In this document: positions 14,833-24,000 of the stretch, one piece after another
Position numbering within the stretch: the first letter of the stretch is position 1
How the letters are laid out: each line of letters opens with the position of its first letter
NCBI GenBank assembly: GCA_903930165.1
Contig: CAIYXO010000876.1
Coordinates: forward strand, 1-24,812
DNA: 24,812 bases
Direction: 5' to 3'
Source of the DNA: an uncultured Verrucomicrobiota bacterium
Lineage (GTDB): Bacteria; Verrucomicrobiota; Verrucomicrobiia; Limisphaerales; UBA9464
Program-made: the position numbers and the translations under genes
The notes under the pieces: model-generated
Database searches by the model: none
The model's input: only the letters and a program-made list of their open reading frames with translations
Told to the model about the DNA's origin: nothing

Positions 14833-15706
14833 AGGTGGCGAAGGGGATTCCAAGACGGGCCTTGATCAGGGCCGGAACCACGAGGGAAAGCTTCCGGAGT
14901 CGGGAAAGGCGCACAGGGGTTTCGTCCAGCACTTGGAACCTCGAGGCTTCGAGTCTTTGGAGCAGGTGCCAATAGACGTTTCCCATGAGGTCTGCGGTCC
15001 TCATGTTGTCGCTTTCGGACTTGGGCAGGATCTCACGGGCGAGCCGGTAGTGGGCCTTGGCCCTCCCGGCCACTTCCGTCGCGAGATGTTGGAACCGTTC
15101 CGACCATTCCCGGCGCAGGATCTCACCGGGATCGATACGGAAGCGGGCGAGATCGGACAACGGAAGGTAGATGCGACCGCGGGCTGCGTCGTTCCCGACG
15201 TCACGGAGGATGTTGGTGAGTTGGAGGGCCTTTCCCAGGTGGTCCGCATAGCGCCGGCACAGGGGATCCCGGTAGCCGAAGATCTCGATGCTCAGCAATC
15301 CGACCACGCTGGCGACACGGTAGCAGTAGAGTTCGAGTGCTTCGGGTGTCTCGTAACGGGTCTGGTCGAGGTCCATTTCGACACCTCGTATCAATTCGTC
15401 GAAGAGCCCGAAGGGCAATCCGTAGGTCTTGATGTGCGGCGCCAACTCCCGGTTGACCTCCATCCGCGGGTCGCCGCCTCCACAGGCGGTCGCGATGTCC
15501 GACCGCCACTCGGCGAGTTGGCGCCTGCGTTCGTCCACCGGAAGGGAATCCTCGTCGGCCACGTCGTCCACCTGTCGGCAGAACGCGTAGAGGGCCGACA
15601 TTGCGACCCGTCGCTCCGGCGAAAGAAGGATGAAGGCGAGGGCGAGATTGGACGCGCTCTTGCGCGTGATCTGTACGGAAACGCCTTCCGGTGCTCCTTG
15701 GGTCAC
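14822..15706 (-). CDS. hpnD: Presqualene diphosphate synthase-like (squalene/phytoene synthase family)
   Basis: HpnD condenses two farnesyl diphosphates to presqualene diphosphate, the first step of the HpnCDE route to squalene and hopanoids. The 294-residue protein has both Asp-rich substrate motifs: DDVADE at residues 47-52, after SALYAFCRQV, and DVGND at 169-173 within LTNILRDVGND. The pattern GVEMDLDQTRY and YCYRVASVVGLLSIEIFGY is the HpnD/CrtB type; HpnD is favoured because hpnK is adjacent. Phytoene synthase cannot be excluded. The start is a GTG overlapping the stop of the preceding gene by four bases (GTGA). No hpnC, hpnE or squalene-hopene cyclase is in the window. Confidence 0.88.
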   Translation of the reverse strand: MTQGAPEGVSVQITRKSASNLALAFILLSPERRVAMSALYAFCRQVDDVADEDSLPVDERRRQLAEWRSDIATACGGGDPRMEVNRELAPHIKTYGLPFGLFDELIRGVEMDLDQTRYETPEALELYCYRVASVVGLLSIEIFGYRDPLCRRYADHLGKALQLTNILRDVGNDAARGRIYLPLSDLARFRIDPGEILRREWSERFQHLATEVAGRAKAHYRLAREILPKSESDNMRTADLMGNVYWHLLQRLEASRFQVLDETPVRLSRLRKLSLVVPALIKARLGIPFATYGR

Positions 15707-16056
15707 GGGGATTGGACGTTGGTGTCGCCGGCGCCCCGTGGCGGGAGGCCACCTGTCTCGGCCAAGGTCGGATTCCGGGGCCTTTCCTTGCTGCTGCGCC
15801 GGCGGCGGCGTCCGCCGCTCTTCCCGGGTTCGGTCGAGGCCGGCCCTTCGCGGAGCGCCCCACGCTTCCGGGAGGTGTCCGGCTTGCGGATGAAGACCGC
15901 CCAGATCAGGCACAGGCCGATGACCGCGAAGACCGCGGCAAAGACGGCGCCCATCCCGCTCATCATTTCACGGGTGCCGGTCGGCAGGGCGCTGTTGGGC
16001 AGGGCCGGGGCCGGGGTCTCGACCACGGCCAGATGGATGGGGAGTTCGTCCGTCAT
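15703..16056 (-). CDS. Small single-pass membrane protein, function unknown
   Basis: The 117-residue protein has one hydrophobic helix (about 33-56, GAVFAAVFAVIGLCLIW) between a Pro/Ala-rich N-terminal part and a basic C-terminal tail. The tail carries a run of five arginines (GGRRRRRSSKERP, about 81-93), so the positive-inside rule predicts it is cytoplasmic. I recognise no family. It starts with an ATGA overlap with the response regulator and ends with a GTGA overlap with hpnD, which argues that it is a real, co-translated gene. Confidence 0.7.
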   Translation of the reverse strand: MTDELPIHLAVVETPAPALPNSALPTGTREMMSGMGAVFAAVFAVIGLCLIWAVFIRKPDTSRKRGALREGPASTEPGKSGGRRRRRSSKERPRNPTLAETGGLPPRGAGDTNVQSP

Positions 16057-17480
16057 CGGGCCCCAGAGCCTGTTCCGGCATCGGTGTCCTCGTCAACGGC
16101 GCCGTCCACACCCAGGCTGAGCCTTCCCATCCGGTACCGGAGGGCATGTCGGCTCAATCCCAGCGCCGCGGCGGCCTTCCCGAGGCTCCCGTCGCTCGCC
16201 TCCAGTGCCCGGAGAATCATCTCCTTCTCGAAGCGGAGGAGGGCGTCCGTCAGGTTTTCGTCCCTCGGATGGGGATGGGAAACCTGGATTCCCTCGCGGA
16301 GGCGCGACTCGACCTCGAAATCCGGCAGGCTGGACGGCTGTACCTCATCGGCGGCCTCGAGGATCACCGCCCGTTCGATCACGTTCCGGAGCTCCCGGAT
16401 GTTCCCGGGCCAGACATGCGCCTGCAGGGCCTGCAGGGCCAAGGGGGAGATGTCCTTCAGCGAGCGCCCGAGCTTCGCCGCGAATCCCTTCAGGAAATGA
16501 CGCGCGAGCAGCGGGATGTCCTGACCGCGTTCGCGCAGCGGGGGCGGCCGGAACTGCATCACGTTCAACCGGTGGAAGAGGTCCTCGCGGAACTCCCCCT
16601 TCTTGATCGCGTCGACGATGTTCCGGTTGGTCGCGGCGATCAGTCGGACGTTGACCCTCATCTCCTGGGTGCCACCGACCCGGGTGAAGGAGCCGTCCTC
16701 CAGGAAGCGCAGCAGTTTCGCCTGCAAAGGCCGGCTCATGTCGCCGATTTCATCCAGGAACAACGTGCCGCCGTCGGCTTCCTCGACATAGCCGCGCTTG
16801 GTCCGGTGGGCGCCGGTGAAGGCGCCGCGTTCGTATCCGAAGAGCTCTGACTCGAGCAACGTCTCCGGAATGGCGGCGCAGTTGAGGCGGACGTAGGTCG
16901 CGTCGGAGCGGCGGCTCAGGGAATGGATGGCCCCGGCGATGAGTTCCTTTCCGGTGCCACTTTCGCCAAGGATCAGGACGGTCGCGTCGGTGGGGGCCAC
17001 GGTCTGGATCAGTTGGCGCAGTTCCCGGATCTTCGGCGACTCACCGATGATCTGTTCGAGCCGGATGCCGTCGCCGGCCCGAGCCTTGAGGGCGGCGTTT
17101 TCAGCCAGAAGCCGGTGGCGCTCCCCGCAGCGGCCGACGGCATGGAGCAGTTCGTCGGGTTCGAACGGCTTGGCCAGGTAGTCGATCGCCCCGGCCTTGA
17201 TCGCCTCCACCGCCAGCTTGGGGGTGGCGTAGGCGGTGATCATCAGGATCGGCAGTCCCGGACGCTTCTCGCCCGCGGCCCGTAGGAACTCGTATCCGCT
17301 CATGCCGCCGAGCCGGGCGTCGGTGATGACCATGAAGAACTCCTCCTGCTGGAGCATCTTCAGGGCGTTCTCGGCCGATTCCGCCAGGCGCACCTGGTAG
17401 TCTTCGCCCTCGAGGACGGTCTGGAGGGAGAGGCGCATGTTCTTCTCGTCGTCCACGACGAGCAGCGGTGGGAGTTTCAT
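16053..17480 (-). CDS. Sigma-54-dependent NtrC-family response regulator
   Basis: The 475-residue regulator has a receiver domain (residues 1-120; acidic pocket VVDDE, phospho-acceptor Asp54 in VITDARLGG, Thr82 region, Lys104), an AAA+ central domain and a C-terminal Fis-type helix-turn-helix. The AAA+ domain shows Walker A GESGTGKE (172-179), the sigma-54 contact loop GAFTGA (219-224) and Walker B LFLDE (240-244). The arginine-finger region is in FREDLFHRLN. The HTH is GSLGKAAAALGLSRHALRYRM. It activates RNA polymerase bound with sigma-54. Its start overlaps the upstream kinase stop by four bases, so they are cognate partners. I found no convincing -24/-12 promoter in the window, so targets are unknown. 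Confidence 0.93.
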   Translation of the reverse strand: MKLPPLLVVDDEKNMRLSLQTVLEGEDYQVRLAESAENALKMLQQEEFFMVITDARLGGMSGYEFLRAAGEKRPGLPILMITAYATPKLAVEAIKAGAIDYLAKPFEPDELLHAVGRCGERHRLLAENAALKARAGDGIRLEQIIGESPKIRELRQLIQTVAPTDATVLILGESGTGKELIAGAIHSLSRRSDATYVRLNCAAIPETLLESELFGYERGAFTGAHRTKRGYVEEADGGTLFLDEIGDMSRPLQAKLLRFLEDGSFTRVGGTQEMRVNVRLIAATNRNIVDAIKKGEFREDLFHRLNVMQFRPPPLRERGQDIPLLARHFLKGFAAKLGRSLKDISPLALQALQAHVWPGNIRELRNVIERAVILEAADEVQPSSLPDFEVESRLREGIQVSHPHPRDENLTDALLRFEKEMILRALEASDGSLGKAAAALGLSRHALRYRMGRLSLGVDGAVDEDTDAGTGSGAR

Positions 17481-18919
17481 TGGAGTCGCATCAGCGTACG
17501 CGCCGGGAGGTTGATCGTGAAGGTGGCGCCCTTGCCAACCTCCGAATCCACCCTCACCCGGCCGCCGTACATCTCTGCGTTGTGCTTGACGATCGCCAGC
17601 CCCAGACCGGTTCCCCGGTCCTTGGTGGTGAAGTAGGCCTCCCAGATCCGCCCGAGCTGGTCCGAGGGGATGCCGGGACCGGAGTCATGGATGGTCACCT
17701 GGACCGAATAGTCGGGAGTCGCCTTGGCGCCGATCCAGACCTGTCCGACCCCTTGCATCGCCTCGCGGGCGTTGACCAGGAGGTTGGTGAAGATTTCCAG
17801 GAAATGGACCCTCTGTCCGAGCAGGCTGGGCAGGGGATCCACGTAGTCGCGGTGAACCTGTATCTGGAATCCCGAGCCCGGCGGGAAGGCGACCAGGAGC
17901 GACTGCTCCAGGATCTCCGCCAGGCCGATCCGTTCGACCCGGCCCTCGGCGAGCCGGGCATACCCCATCAGGTCCGTGATGATGCGGTCCGAACGGGCCA
18001 CCTCCTCCCGGATGATCGCGATCTGCTGGGTGATCGTCTTCCCTTCCTTGACCGTCTTGTGGAGCGTGTAGGCGGCGTTGTTGATGATCCCGAGCGGGTT
18101 CTTCAGCTGATGGGCGATCTCAGCCGCGAGGCGCCCTGCCGCCTCAAGCTGCTCCTGCTTCAGGGCGAACTCCCGGGATTCGGCCTCGCGCTGGCGCTGG
18201 CGGTCGAGCAGCACTTGGAGTCCCAGGCAGACCGCAGTCATCAGGAGCAGGAGCAGAACCCTCAGGACCAGCGACTCGAACGGTTCGGAAACGGCGTCCT
18301 GCGTGGTCTCCGTGGTCGCACCGCCGCTGTAGCTGTCGAGAACCACGTTCTCGATCCGCGTGAGGGCGATGTCGAGGACTCCGGCGAGCACGTAGCAGGC
18401 GCACCCGGTCAGGTTCACCAAGACCTGGACCTCGGCATTGGGGATCACCGCGGCATTCCGGATGACCAGGCCCAGGAAGACCCAGTAGAGGATGCTGTCG
18501 AATCCGCCGCAGAACAGGGTGATCGCCGCGAGGAACGCCAGGTCGAGCATGGCGACGATGTAGACCACGCGTTCCAGGAAAAGGGTGGCCAACTCGTCCA
18601 TTCCCCAGAGGACGATCCCGTAGCCGACCGTGACCGCGGTCATGATCAGGGTGTAGTTCCGCAGGTAGTGCAGGACGTCCTCGCGCGGGGCGGTGAGGCT
18701 GGTGAAGGTGCTCGGGTTGAAGAGGAACCAGAACAGGGCCGGTGCGATGATCGCCTTCACCCAGATGCCGATGTTCCGCTCCATGAAGCGGACCCGTTGC
18801 CGGATGATGGCGGGGTCGATGGCGGGACCGGAAAAGACCCCAACCACGGACGCCCATCGGCGCCGAAGCAGGTCGGTGTAGTTTTCCTCGGCCATCGCGG
18901 CCCCACTGGCAGTTTCCAT
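17477..18919 (-). CDS. Membrane histidine kinase with six-helix sensor, partner of the NtrC regulator
   Basis: The 480-residue protein has six predicted membrane helices (about 53-69, 88-107, 112-136, 143-160, 165-187, 217-237) and no large periplasmic domain, PAS or HAMP that I can see. The kinase core follows: dimerisation helix with His270 in LAAEIAHQLKNPLGIINNA, N-box IFTNLLVNAREAM, G1 DSGPGI and F/G2 FTTKDRGTGLGLAIVKHN. It should phosphorylate Asp54 of the adjacent regulator. The lipid-embedded sensor suggests a membrane-state or hydrophobic signal, which is inference. The ATG at 18919 starts 11 bases after the coaC stop; another in-frame ATG at 18895 is possible. Confidence 0.9.
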   Translation of the reverse strand: METASGAAMAEENYTDLLRRRWASVVGVFSGPAIDPAIIRQRVRFMERNIGIWVKAIIAPALFWFLFNPSTFTSLTAPREDVLHYLRNYTLIMTAVTVGYGIVLWGMDELATLFLERVVYIVAMLDLAFLAAITLFCGGFDSILYWVFLGLVIRNAAVIPNAEVQVLVNLTGCACYVLAGVLDIALTRIENVVLDSYSGGATTETTQDAVSEPFESLVLRVLLLLLMTAVCLGLQVLLDRQRQREAESREFALKQEQLEAAGRLAAEIAHQLKNPLGIINNAAYTLHKTVKEGKTITQQIAIIREEVARSDRIITDLMGYARLAEGRVERIGLAEILEQSLLVAFPPGSGFQIQVHRDYVDPLPSLLGQRVHFLEIFTNLLVNAREAMQGVGQVWIGAKATPDYSVQVTIHDSGPGIPSDQLGRIWEAYFTTKDRGTGLGLAIVKHNAEMYGGRVRVDSEVGKGATFTINLPARTLMRLQ

Positions 18920-18930
18920 GCCGGTTGGCC

Positions 18931-19473
18931 TCAGGTGGCGCCGGCGAGGACGGTGGCGACGATCCGTTCCGGCGCCTCGAGTCGGCCGATCCCTTCGTAA
19001 CCGCAGGAAAGCAGGCCCTCCTCGGGACCTGCGAAGACGGCGCCGCGGCTCCGGAGGATTTCCACATTCGCCCGGGTCGCCGGATGCTGCCACATCCTGC
19101 CGTTCATCGCCGGCGCGAGGATCACGCGTGCCTCGGGTCGGATCGCCAACGCGATGCAGGTCAGGGCGTCGTCGGCCAGACCCTGCGCGAGGCGCGCCAG
19201 GAAGTGGGCCGTGGCCGGAGCCACCAGCAGGACATCCGCCTCGTCCGCGAGACGGATGTGCGCCGGTTTCCAACCTTCCTCCTCGTCGTAGAGGTCGGTC
19301 ACGACGGGGTTCCGGCTGAGAGTCTTGAAGGGCAGGGGGGTGACGAAGCGTTGTGCGTCCGCGGTCAGGACCACATTGACCTGGTGCCCCGCCTTGGTCA
19401 GCAGGCTGGCGACGTCGATGGCCTTGTGTGCGGCAATGGAACCGGTGACGCCGAGGACGATGCGGAGGCTCAT
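18931..19473 (-). CDS. coaC: Phosphopantothenoylcysteine decarboxylase, stand-alone CoaC
   Basis: CoaC is the flavin-dependent enzyme that converts phosphopantothenoylcysteine to phosphopantetheine in coenzyme A synthesis. The 180-residue protein covers only the flavoprotein half of the usual CoaBC fusion: GVTGSIAAHKA (FMN binding), His72 in AHIRLADEAD, PATAHFLAR, the PAMNGRMW motif (121-128) and the catalytic-loop cysteine Cys157 in LSCGYEGIGRL. The CoaB synthetase half is absent here and must be elsewhere in the genome if the pathway is complete. The ATG at 19473 overlaps the gmk stop in ATGA form; an in-frame ATG at 19488 would add five residues. Confidence 0.88.
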   Translation of the reverse strand: MSLRIVLGVTGSIAAHKAIDVASLLTKAGHQVNVVLTADAQRFVTPLPFKTLSRNPVVTDLYDEEEGWKPAHIRLADEADVLLVAPATAHFLARLAQGLADDALTCIALAIRPEARVILAPAMNGRMWQHPATRANVEILRSRGAVFAGPEEGLLSCGYEGIGRLEAPERIVATVLAGAT

Positions 19474-20096
19474 GGCTGGTTTCTCCATTCGAACCGTTGA
19501 CGCGGCGAGCGGGAACGTTCCGCGGAGTAGATCGCCTGGATGCGTGCGAGATCTTCCTCACGGGTCCCGCTGACCACCAGGTAGTCGAACTCCGGCCAGC
19601 GACGGACTTCCTCGGCGGCCGTGTCGAGTCGCCGTGCCAGCGCCTCGGGGGAGTCTGCGTCCCGTCCGCGGAGTCGGGATTCCAGCTCGGACCGGGTGCC
19701 CGGGGTGAGGAAGACGCTCACCAGGCGTCCTGCCAGTCTCGGGTCCGCGGCCATGACGGCCCGGACCGTCGCGGCACCCTGGACGTCCACGTTCAGCAGC
19801 ACGTCCGATCCGGATTCCAGAAGCTCCCCAACGGAACTGCGAAGGATGCCCTTGAGGTCGCCATAGACGTCGGCGTGCTCGAGGAACTCGCCGGCCTTGA
19901 CCCGCCGTTCGAACTCGGCGCGGGAGAAGAAGTGGTAGTCCACGCCGTCGCGCTCGCCAGGACGTGGTGCACGGCTGGTGCAGGTCGTCACCCGGCGCAG
20001 CCTCGGGATTGCGGAGAGCATCCCTTGGCTGACCGTCGTCTTGCCGGCGCCGGAGGGGGCGGAGATCAGGAGCAGCAGGCTGTCGGTCTGGTGCAT
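19470..20096 (-). CDS. gmk: Guanylate kinase
   Basis: Gmk phosphorylates GMP to GDP. The 208-residue protein has the P-loop ISAPSGAGKTT (Lys19), the GMP-binding region TTCTSRAPRPGE and DGVDYHFFS, EFLEHADVYG and the lid segment RLRGRDADSPEALARRL. Length and motifs are normal for the family. The ATG at 20096 was chosen by similarity; an in-frame GTG at 20108 forms a four-base overlap with the yicC stop and would add four residues. Gene order yicC-gmk-coaC is widespread in bacteria, although the usual rpoZ after gmk is missing. Confidence 0.95.
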   Translation of the reverse strand: MHQTDSLLLLISAPSGAGKTTVSQGMLSAIPRLRRVTTCTSRAPRPGERDGVDYHFFSRAEFERRVKAGEFLEHADVYGDLKGILRSSVGELLESGSDVLLNVDVQGAATVRAVMAADPRLAGRLVSVFLTPGTRSELESRLRGRDADSPEALARRLDTAAEEVRRWPEFDYLVVSGTREEDLARIQAIYSAERSRSPRQRFEWRNQP

Positions 20097-20104
20097 GTGC
20101 GGGT

Positions 20105-20989
20105 TCACTCGATGTTCTGGGCCTGCTCCCGGAAGCGTTCCAGTTCCGTCTTCATCGCCACCACGTCGGCGGCGATCCGGGCGTCGTTGGCCTTGGATCC
20201 GATGGTGTTGATCTCGCGGTTCATCTCCTGGGCGAGGAAATCGAGCTTCCTGCCGACCGCCTCCGTCGAACGGGCGCAATCCTCGAACTGGCTGAAGTGG
20301 CTCCGGAGACGGGCGATCTCCTCGGCAATGTCGCATCGGTCGGCGAAGAGCACCATCTCCTTCAGCAGGCGTTCGTCGTCCGCGGAGATTCCCTCAAGCC
20401 CTGCGGACCTGACCTTCTGCAGGAGGGACTCGCGGTGCCGCACCAGGACCTCGGGTGCCGCGGCGGCGATCCTCTCCAGCGCTTCACGCAGGAGTTCAAC
20501 CCGGCGCCGGAGGTCCGACTCCAGCGCCGTTCCTTCCCGTCGCCGCATGGACTCGAATCCTTCGAGGGCACGTCCCAAGGCCGCGTCCGCCCAGGGGCCG
20601 ACCCTTTCCGGATCCGCTGGGGTGGAATCCGCCTGGATCACGCCGGGACAGCGGGCCAGCAGGTCAAGCGTCGGCATCGCTGCCGCGCCGGTGAGTCCGA
20701 TCTCACGAGCGAGTGCGCTCCATTCCGCTGCGAACGCGGCGGCGAGCGGGCGGTTGATCCGGTTCGAGGCCTGTCCCACCGGCGGTTCGAACGTCACGCG
20801 GACGTCGCAACGTCCCCTCGCGACGACCCGGTTCACCGTGTCTCGCAGCCGGGCCTCCAGGGCTTCCAGTTCTCGCGGCAGGGAGACGGCGACCTCCGCC
20901 TGCTTGCGGTTCACCGAGCGCACTTCGATCGCGATCCGCGCCCCGTCGGCGGCGTGTTCCCCGTGGCCGTAGCCGGTCATGGACTTCAT
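20105..20989 (-). CDS. yicC: YicC/YloC family endoribonuclease
   Basis: The 294-residue protein carries both ends of the family: MKSMTGYGHGE with EVRSVNRKQ at the N-terminus and MNREINTIGSKANDARIA through FREQAQNIE at the C-terminus. YicC-type proteins are endoribonucleases linked to small-RNA turnover in E. coli. It is the first gene of the long overlapping minus-strand array. The 68 bases upstream, to the metalloprotease stop, hold no promoter that I can call with confidence. Confidence 0.94.
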   Translation of the reverse strand: MKSMTGYGHGEHAADGARIAIEVRSVNRKQAEVAVSLPRELEALEARLRDTVNRVVARGRCDVRVTFEPPVGQASNRINRPLAAAFAAEWSALAREIGLTGAAAMPTLDLLARCPGVIQADSTPADPERVGPWADAALGRALEGFESMRRREGTALESDLRRRVELLREALERIAAAAPEVLVRHRESLLQKVRSAGLEGISADDERLLKEMVLFADRCDIAEEIARLRSHFSQFEDCARSTEAVGRKLDFLAQEMNREINTIGSKANDARIAADVVAMKTELERFREQAQNIE

Positions 20990-21057
20990 GGACGGGCAAC
21001 CCTGCGGCATTCGGCCGGGCCGGCGAAACGGTTTTCTGGCGGGGCCGAAAAGTCGTA

Positions 21058-24000
21058 CTAGGGCCGGCTCAGGCGATAGAACCTCGTCGCATTGGTGGTG
21101 GGGACGACGCTGAAGTTCACACCCGACTCGGTGCCGACGGACTCCTCCGACGCCCTCCACCCGGAGTTGGGAGACTCGGACTCCTGGAGCTGGAATCCGA
21201 CCGCAGTCTGGGGCCAGGTGAGGCGGATCCGGTCGGGGCCGGTCCCCAGTGCCAGTTTGGGCGGAGCGACAGTGGGCTGAAGCAGCGCGGTCAACTGAAG
21301 GCTGATTCTCAGGTCCGAGCTGTCCGGGGCGAACTGGTGGACCTCCACCGCGATGACGTTGGTGCCCCGCTGGATCGCGGTCGGATCGATCTCGGTCTCG
21401 AACACCGCGGTCTCGTCCGTGCCTCCCACGGACGCCGAGGCCCGCGTCGCGGCGGTGAGCGTCCCGGTCGGGAGATTGCTCCGGAACACCTCGCGGCCGT
21501 TCACGAATACCGCCGCCCCGTCGTCACGGATCAGCCCCAGCGTCACGGTCTGCATCTGGGCCGGGTCCTCGACCACGAACGAATGACGGAACCACGTGGT
21601 GATGTGCTTGTTGGTCGCAACCCCGCCAAAGTCGACGGTGGTGACGATGTTGTCGTCGCCATAACCCAACGGCGCCGCACCGACCCGCCAGTTGGAATCG
21701 GAGAAGAGCGGAGAGCGCCAGCTTGTCCCGCCCAGGTTGCCGGCATCGTAGTAGCGCCACTGCGCGCCAAGGGGCACCAAGGTCAGCGACGTCAGGTCGC
21801 CCGGAAGTGAGGCCTCGAAGTCGATTCCGATCTGGTTGGATTGCACGGACAGCGGGTTCACGAATCCGCGTCGGGTGAAGAGAAGTCCCTCCTGCACCGC
21901 CTTGACCGTGTATGCCCCCCGGGTCAGGCCCGCGATGAGGTAGTATCCTTCGTTGTCGGTCAGGCTTTGTCTCGTGTTCGAAACCTCGACACGCACCCCT
22001 GGGACCGGCTCTCCAGCACGGAGGATGCGACCCGCGATCCGGACGGTGCTCGGGCTTCCGACTCGGACGAGCTGGAAACGGGAACCGACACCGCCCTTCA
22101 TGTCGCTCACGGTGCACCGCACGACGTATTCGCCCGCGGTGGTCCAGGAGTGGGAGACGCGGTTGGTGTTCAGCGGGAGCAACGTCCCGTCGCCGAAGTC
22201 CCAGGAGTAAGCCAGGACATCGCCGTCTGGATCCGTGGCGGTCGCTGTGAAGGTCAGGGAGACGTTCTGCGCTGCGTTGGTGACCGGAACGTTCAGGGAG
22301 ATTTCGGGAGGAACGTTGTTGGAGAAGCGTCCGATGTTCACCACCACGTCCAAGGACTCCGGAACGGTGCCGCCCTTGGCGATCGGCGTGATGTGGATCC
22401 CGGCGGCGGTGTCGCTGAAGGTACGCCCGATCAGCAATGCGGAGTCGTTCTTGCCGTCCGCGGTACCCGGGGTGGTGTCGAGCAGGAGCGAAGACTGGCT
22501 TCCGGTGCGTCCCCAGCGGATGCCCAGTCCGTGGAGCAGGGCCGGCCGGTCGGCGAACAGCTGACGGAACTCGAGCCAGTAGTTGGTCTGGGAATTCCTG
22601 GCGACCCGCAGGGCCCGGTGGGTCGCCGCGTTGGTCCGGTCATGGGCCCAGACGCGGTAGGTTCCGCTGGCGGTGGCCACCCGGACCTGGGTGTTGGGCA
22701 TCCAGTCGAGGAAGTTCTTGTAGCGTGCGTTGAAGTGACGGCGTCCCGCGGAGGCGTTCCCCATGGTGTCGAAGCTGTCGCCGTACTCCACGTTGCTGCC
22801 CGAGCCGGTGATGCTCTGGCCTCCCGTGTCCCAGAAGTTCGCGTGGTTCAGGCCGAAGTTGTGGCCGAGTTCGTGTGCCGCCACACCGCCCGCGGCGTCG
22901 AAGGAGGCGCGGATCCACGACCCAGGCGCACCGACATATCCGAGGCCTGCCCAGTTGAATCCGGGGACCGATCCGAAACAGATGAGGTCGAAGTCGAAAT
23001 TCGAGAGAACCACGCCCGCGGTCCGGGCCGCGTTGCGGGCGTCCGTCCGGAGAACCGAGGCGTCCGAGGCCCCGTAGACCGCCGCGGTCTTGGGCATCCG
23101 CAACGTGGCGGTCAACACGCTGCCTTCCCCCAGCTTCCGGAAGCCGGTCTTTCCGAAACTCTGCTCCCGGTAGAAGGAGTCGATTCCGTTGAGCATGTTG
23201 GTCGCGGCGGTTTCGGAAAGCGGGACGCCGGCGAGGTCGCTGAAGTCCACCCGGACGATCAGCACCCGCTTGATGCCTTCCGTGTAGGTGGACTTCATGC
23301 GGAAGGCTCCATCCACGTCCTGGCCGTTGCCCCGGTCCTTCATGGAAAGCAGTTCCGCGGCGTTGAGCGATTCCAGGTGCCGATGCCCACACACCCAGGT
23401 CTGTCCTCCTCCGGTATCGACCGCGAGGGCCGTTCCGAACTCGGTCGCCGGATGGGGGGAATAGGCACACAAAGTCCCGGTGCCATCTCCGAGGGCTTCG
23501 GATTCCCCCGGCTCCATGGCCCGGACCGGATTCGGGTCGAGCGCAAACACGCCGTCCAGGGCGATGCCGTGGATGGGGATGTCGGACAGCGTAGTCTGTT
23601 CCAGACCCGGCCCGAAGGTGAAGGCCCGCCAGATGCGGTCGCCGACCGAGATGGTCCTGTAAACAGGTTCCTCGGGCGGCACCTCGCCGGGAATCCCGAC
23701 CTTGGCGAGCACGCCGAAATCCCCCCGTGCGCTGACGGGTTCTTCCAACTCACGGAGGATCGCCTGCGGAAGTCGCGCCCTGACGGTCTTGGGCACGGCG
23801 ACGGAAAGGGCGGCCTCCGGGTCGGAAGGGATCAGTTCGCGCAGCGCCACGCGGCGGTTCTCCGCCAAGCCACGTCCTTCGGTTTCGAGTCGGGAACGAG
23901 CTTCGGCGTCGCCCGTGGTCAGGTAGCGGTCGCACCAATGCGCGAACTCACGGAAGGCCGGCTTGGATTGGACCTGCTTCGCGCTGAGAACCTCCGAACC

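Noticed and set aside
17468..19000. 510-codon plus-strand frame opposite the histidine kinase
   Set aside because: Antisense shadow; the kinase motifs on the minus strand are unambiguous.
13553..20989. Sigma-54 (-24/-12) promoters for the NtrC-type regulator
   Set aside because: Several TGGCAC sequences were inspected on both strands, but none had the TTGC element at the correct spacing.
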